From Chlamydiota bacterium (GTDB taxonomy: Bacteria > Chlamydiota > Chlamydiia > Chlamydiales > Simkaniaceae), in the NCBI GenBank assembly GCA_021772295.1, contig JAJFMG010000059.1, forward strand, positions 1-15,278: DNA of 15,278 bases. The letters run 5' to 3'. Below, piece after piece: positions 12,871 to 15,278 of the stretch; within the stretch, counting starts at the first letter, position 1, and every line of letters starts with the position of its first letter. The position numbers and the translations under genes were made by a program. The notes under the pieces are model-generated. The model saw only the letters and a program-made list of their open reading frames with translations, made no database searches and had not been told where the DNA came from.

Positions 12871-13590
12871 TTACTCTCCTTCAACAAAGGTTCCCCCTTT
12901 GCCCTCCATAATTGCTTGCATGATTGCGTCTTTTGAAAATAAGTTGATAACATGGATTGGCAACTTGTTCTCTCTACAAAGAGCTACCGCAGTTGCATCC
13001 ATAACATTTAATTTTTTATTTAAAACTTCTTTGTAACTGAGCTTATCAAACTTTTTAGCATCTTTATGAGTCACAGGGTCTTTATCATACACCCCATCTA
13101 CTTTAGTAAGTTTAATTAAAACATCTGCATTAATTTCAGATCCTCGAAGTGATGCAGCAGTATCGGTTGTAAAATAAGGATTTCCGGTTCCACCAACAAA
13201 AAGTAAAACAATCTTTTTTTCAAGATAGATTAGTGACTGAGACCAGTTATATGGCTCAACAACCCCACTTATAGGAAGCGCCGAAAGAACTTTTGTTCTA
13301 CATCCAATCGAATATAAGACTTGAGATAAGATAAGGCCATTGACTGTTGTTGAAAGCATTCCAACGTGATCTGCTGGGGTTTTTTGAAACCCAAATTTGT
13401 CAGCAAGGTTCCCTCGAAAGATATTACCCCCACCAACTACAATTCCGATCTCTACTCCAAGATCGTAAATTTCTTTAATGGAGGCAGCAATAGATTGGCA
13501 TGCTTTATGATCTAGCCCCGAACCTGAGGAAGAGGCAAGAGCCTCTCCCGAGAGTTTTAATAATACTCTTTTATATCGGGGCTTTTTCAT
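12871..13590 (-). CDS. pyrH: UMP kinase
   Basis: Phosphorylates UMP to UDP with ATP; the bacterial type belongs to the amino-acid-kinase fold, unlike eukaryotic UMP/CMP kinase. It has 239 residues. Seen: KRVLLKLSGEAL near the N-terminus (phosphate binding), GGGNIFRG, the ADHVGMLSTTVNGL block (family usually ADYMGMLATVINAL), GGTGNPYFTTDTAASLRG (nucleotide binding), DGVYDKDP and NVMDATAVALCRENKLPI. It lies between tsf (18-nt gap) and frr (1-nt gap), the usual bacterial order. Confidence 0.97.
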   Translation of the reverse strand: MKKPRYKRVLLKLSGEALASSSGSGLDHKACQSIAASIKEIYDLGVEIGIVVGGGNIFRGNLADKFGFQKTPADHVGMLSTTVNGLILSQVLYSIGCRTKVLSALPISGVVEPYNWSQSLIYLEKKIVLLFVGGTGNPYFTTDTAASLRGSEINADVLIKLTKVDGVYDKDPVTHKDAKKFDKLSYKEVLNKKLNVMDATAVALCRENKLPIHVINLFSKDAIMQAIMEGKGGTFVEGE

Positions 13591-13608
13591 AAATCCAATT
13601 ATTCCTCT

Positions 13609-14448
13609 TTAGGCGCCCATCTGCCAGCGAACAAATTGTGATAGTTTTAGTCCTTTTTCTACAGACTCTACCACTTTTCCAACGCTCATAGATGGATCTT
13701 TTACGTATTTTTGCTGAGTTAAACACATTTGTTCATAAAATGCGCGAAGTTTTCCTTGCACAATTTTATCCACAATTTCAGGAGGCTTTCCTTTTACTTG
13801 CGCTTTAGCAATTTCCTCTTCAGAAGCTTTAATATCAGCTGGGACATCTTCACTTGTCAAATAATCTGGTGCTTCAGCCGCAACATGCATCGCAATGTCT
13901 TTTGCAAGTTTTTCTTGATTGCTAGAACCATCCAAAACAACAACTGTTACAATCTTTCCACCCATGTGAGAGTAAACCCCATAAGAGTGGTTCTCTTTTT
14001 TTGGTAGAACAAGTAATCGTTTAATCTGGATGTTTTCACCAAGGCTATGAACAAGCTCCATTCGAAGTTCATCTACAGAAAGAGCACTATTTTGAGAGCT
14101 TTTTTGCTTCAAAAACTCCTCTAAAGAATCTTTTCCGAAAGATATAGCATCGGTGCATACACCTTTAAGAAAGCCTTGAAACTTTTCATTTTGCAATACA
14201 AAATCTGTTTCAACATTGACTTCTACAAGTGCAATCTTATCAGCTGTTTCGCAAACACCAACTTGACCTTCGTTCGTTTCTCTTGATTCTTTCTTTACGG
14301 CAGATGCCATCCCTGCTTTTCGAAGAATATGAATAGCTTGCTCTAAATCGCCATTAGCATCATCTAAAGCTTTTTTACACTTAGCCATTCCAACGCCTGT
14401 TCTATCGCGAAGTTCCTTTACCATGGAGGCTGTAACTTTATTACTCAT
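13609..14448 (-). CDS. tsf: elongation factor Ts
   Basis: Nucleotide-exchange factor for EF-Tu. It has 279 residues. Seen: the N-terminal UBA-like segment with RTGVGMAKCKKAL (EF-Tu-contacting), GDLEQAIHILRKAGMASA, ALVEVNVETDFV (the family signature with TDFV), the two core subdomains with LGENIQIKR and LAKDIAMHVAAEAPDYL, and a C-terminal FVRWQMGA. The compact length and that tail resemble chlamydial EF-Ts. The ATG at 14448 overlaps the rpsB stop by 8 bp and has GGAG seven bases upstream. An in-frame start at 14493 is further inside rpsB and adds a Lys/Arg-rich leader not seen in the family. Confidence 0.97.
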   Translation of the reverse strand: MSNKVTASMVKELRDRTGVGMAKCKKALDDANGDLEQAIHILRKAGMASAVKKESRETNEGQVGVCETADKIALVEVNVETDFVLQNEKFQGFLKGVCTDAISFGKDSLEEFLKQKSSQNSALSVDELRMELVHSLGENIQIKRLLVLPKKENHSYGVYSHMGGKIVTVVVLDGSSNQEKLAKDIAMHVAAEAPDYLTSEDVPADIKASEEEIAKAQVKGKPPEIVDKIVQGKLRAFYEQMCLTQQKYVKDPSMSVGKVVESVEKGLKLSQFVRWQMGA

Positions 14449-15250
14449 CGTTTTTCTCCTCTTTTGGCGACTCTTCTTTTGACTCAAAGGCATCTAACTT
14501 CACTTGAAACTTCGTAGAACCTTTGTCTTTATTTGCCTCACCTCTAGAAAGGGGCAAATTCAATTCTTTTTTCTTTTCAATAATTGCAGTTGTCAGTGTT
14601 TTCAAAATAAGTTTTACGCTCTTTAGAGCATCATCGTTACATGCAATTACGTAGTCAACTGGATCTGGATCACAATTAGTATCAACAAGCGCCATTACAG
14701 GAATACCAAGTTTATTAGCCTCCGCAACTGCGATATGTTCTTTACTTGGATCAACAACAATCACAAGACCTGGAACCTTTCTCATTGCGCGGATACCAGA
14801 TAAGTTACGATCAAGTTTTACTTGTTGCTTATTAAGAAGCACAATTTCTTTTTTAGTAAGTCCTTCTCCACCAGTAGAGATCTGCTTTTCAGTTCTCTCA
14901 AGCGTCTTTACAGACTTTCGAATGGTCGTTAAATTTGTAAGCATTCCACCAAGCCATCTTTCAGCGATGTAGAATTCTCCACACTCTTCTGCAAAGTCAC
15001 GAATTACACCTTTTGCTTGCTTTTTTGTTCCTACAAACAAAATGCTTTTATGTTCTTTAACGGTATTTTCTACTACTTCAATCGCGCAGCGAATTTGCTG
15101 AATGGTTTTCGCTAAATCGATAATATAAATGCCATTGCGCTCTTCAAAGATGTATCTTTTCATCTTTGGATTCCAGCGTCTTTTTTGGTGCCCAAAATGA
15201 GCTCCACTTTCAAGTAGATCCTTGATAGATATTTTTTCTTGCGTTGCCAA
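14441..15250 (-). CDS. rpsB: 30S ribosomal protein S2
   Basis: Small-subunit protein S2, 269 residues. Seen: SGAHFGHQKRRWNPKM near the start, IYIIDLAKT, ILFVGTKKQAK, ERWLGGMLTN, VPGLVIVVDPSKEHIAVAEANKLGIPVMALVDTNCDPDPVDYVIACNDDA (the S2 signature) and an acidic-basic C-terminal tail (ESKEESPKEEKNDE). The start is TTG at 15250, with AAAGGGA about six bases upstream; no ATG fits the family N-terminus (MATQEKISIKDLLESGAHFGH). The gene is first in the rpsB-tsf-pyrH-frr order. Its promoter lies beyond the right edge. Confidence 0.97.
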   Translation of the reverse strand: MATQEKISIKDLLESGAHFGHQKRRWNPKMKRYIFEERNGIYIIDLAKTIQQIRCAIEVVENTVKEHKSILFVGTKKQAKGVIRDFAEECGEFYIAERWLGGMLTNLTTIRKSVKTLERTEKQISTGGEGLTKKEIVLLNKQQVKLDRNLSGIRAMRKVPGLVIVVDPSKEHIAVAEANKLGIPVMALVDTNCDPDPVDYVIACNDDALKSVKLILKTLTTAIIEKKKELNLPLSRGEANKDKGSTKFQVKLDAFESKEESPKEEKNDE

Positions 15251-15278
15251 GCCTTGTCCCTTTTGTTTGACGACGGCA

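Overview
The window is AT-rich bacterial chromosome. It carries core housekeeping genes at both edges and an accessory block in the middle. The best fit is a member of the Chlamydiota, probably an environmental (Parachlamydiales-like) lineage. The ribosomal/translation block runs in the order rpsB-tsf-pyrH-frr. EF-Ts is short (279 residues) and ends in a W-x-M-G-A tail, which I recall from chlamydial EF-Ts. Chlamydiota also use a SUF system, IspD and Kdo chemistry. This assignment is an inference from gene content and remembered family sequences, not from a search.

Layout from left to right. (1) 1-1090: the 5' part of sufB on the minus strand, with a good sigma-70-type promoter. (2) 1160-2230: an unrecognised 356-residue minus-strand gene. 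(3) 2480-5635: a tightly overlapping minus-strand operon rfbC-rfbD-rfbB plus a KdsB-type CMP-sugar synthetase. This is dTDP-rhamnose synthesis without the first enzyme (rfbA). (4) 6030-7068: a plus-strand gene with a consensus Shine-Dalgarno and a strong terminator. It encodes a signal peptide, an APS-kinase (CysC) domain and a small HxGH nucleotidyltransferase domain. (5) 7067-10628: a minus-strand accessory region with an HtrA-like protease, a DUF6314-like protein, a small C-terminally hydrophobic protein, an exported FkbM-type methyltransferase, and decayed or frameshifted small genes, some related to the 134-residue protein. (6) 10644-12112, plus strand: a YjdF-family (DUF2992) gene lying between two copies of an ~85-bp direct repeat, followed by ispD. 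(7) 12110-15250, minus strand: tRNA-Lys(UUU) and tRNA-Glu(UUC), then the frr, pyrH, tsf and rpsB operon (transcribed rpsB first).

The operons on the edges are ordinary. The rfb-kdsB operon points to surface glycan or LPS sugar precursors. The central accessory block is the part worth attention. It contains two enzymes whose folds normally work in the cytosol on ATP or SAM, yet both carry clear N-terminal export signals. It also shows gene decay, an apparent paralogous family, and an unexpected YjdF protein bracketed by repeats. I see no CRISPR array, insertion sequence, transposase, phage gene or rRNA.
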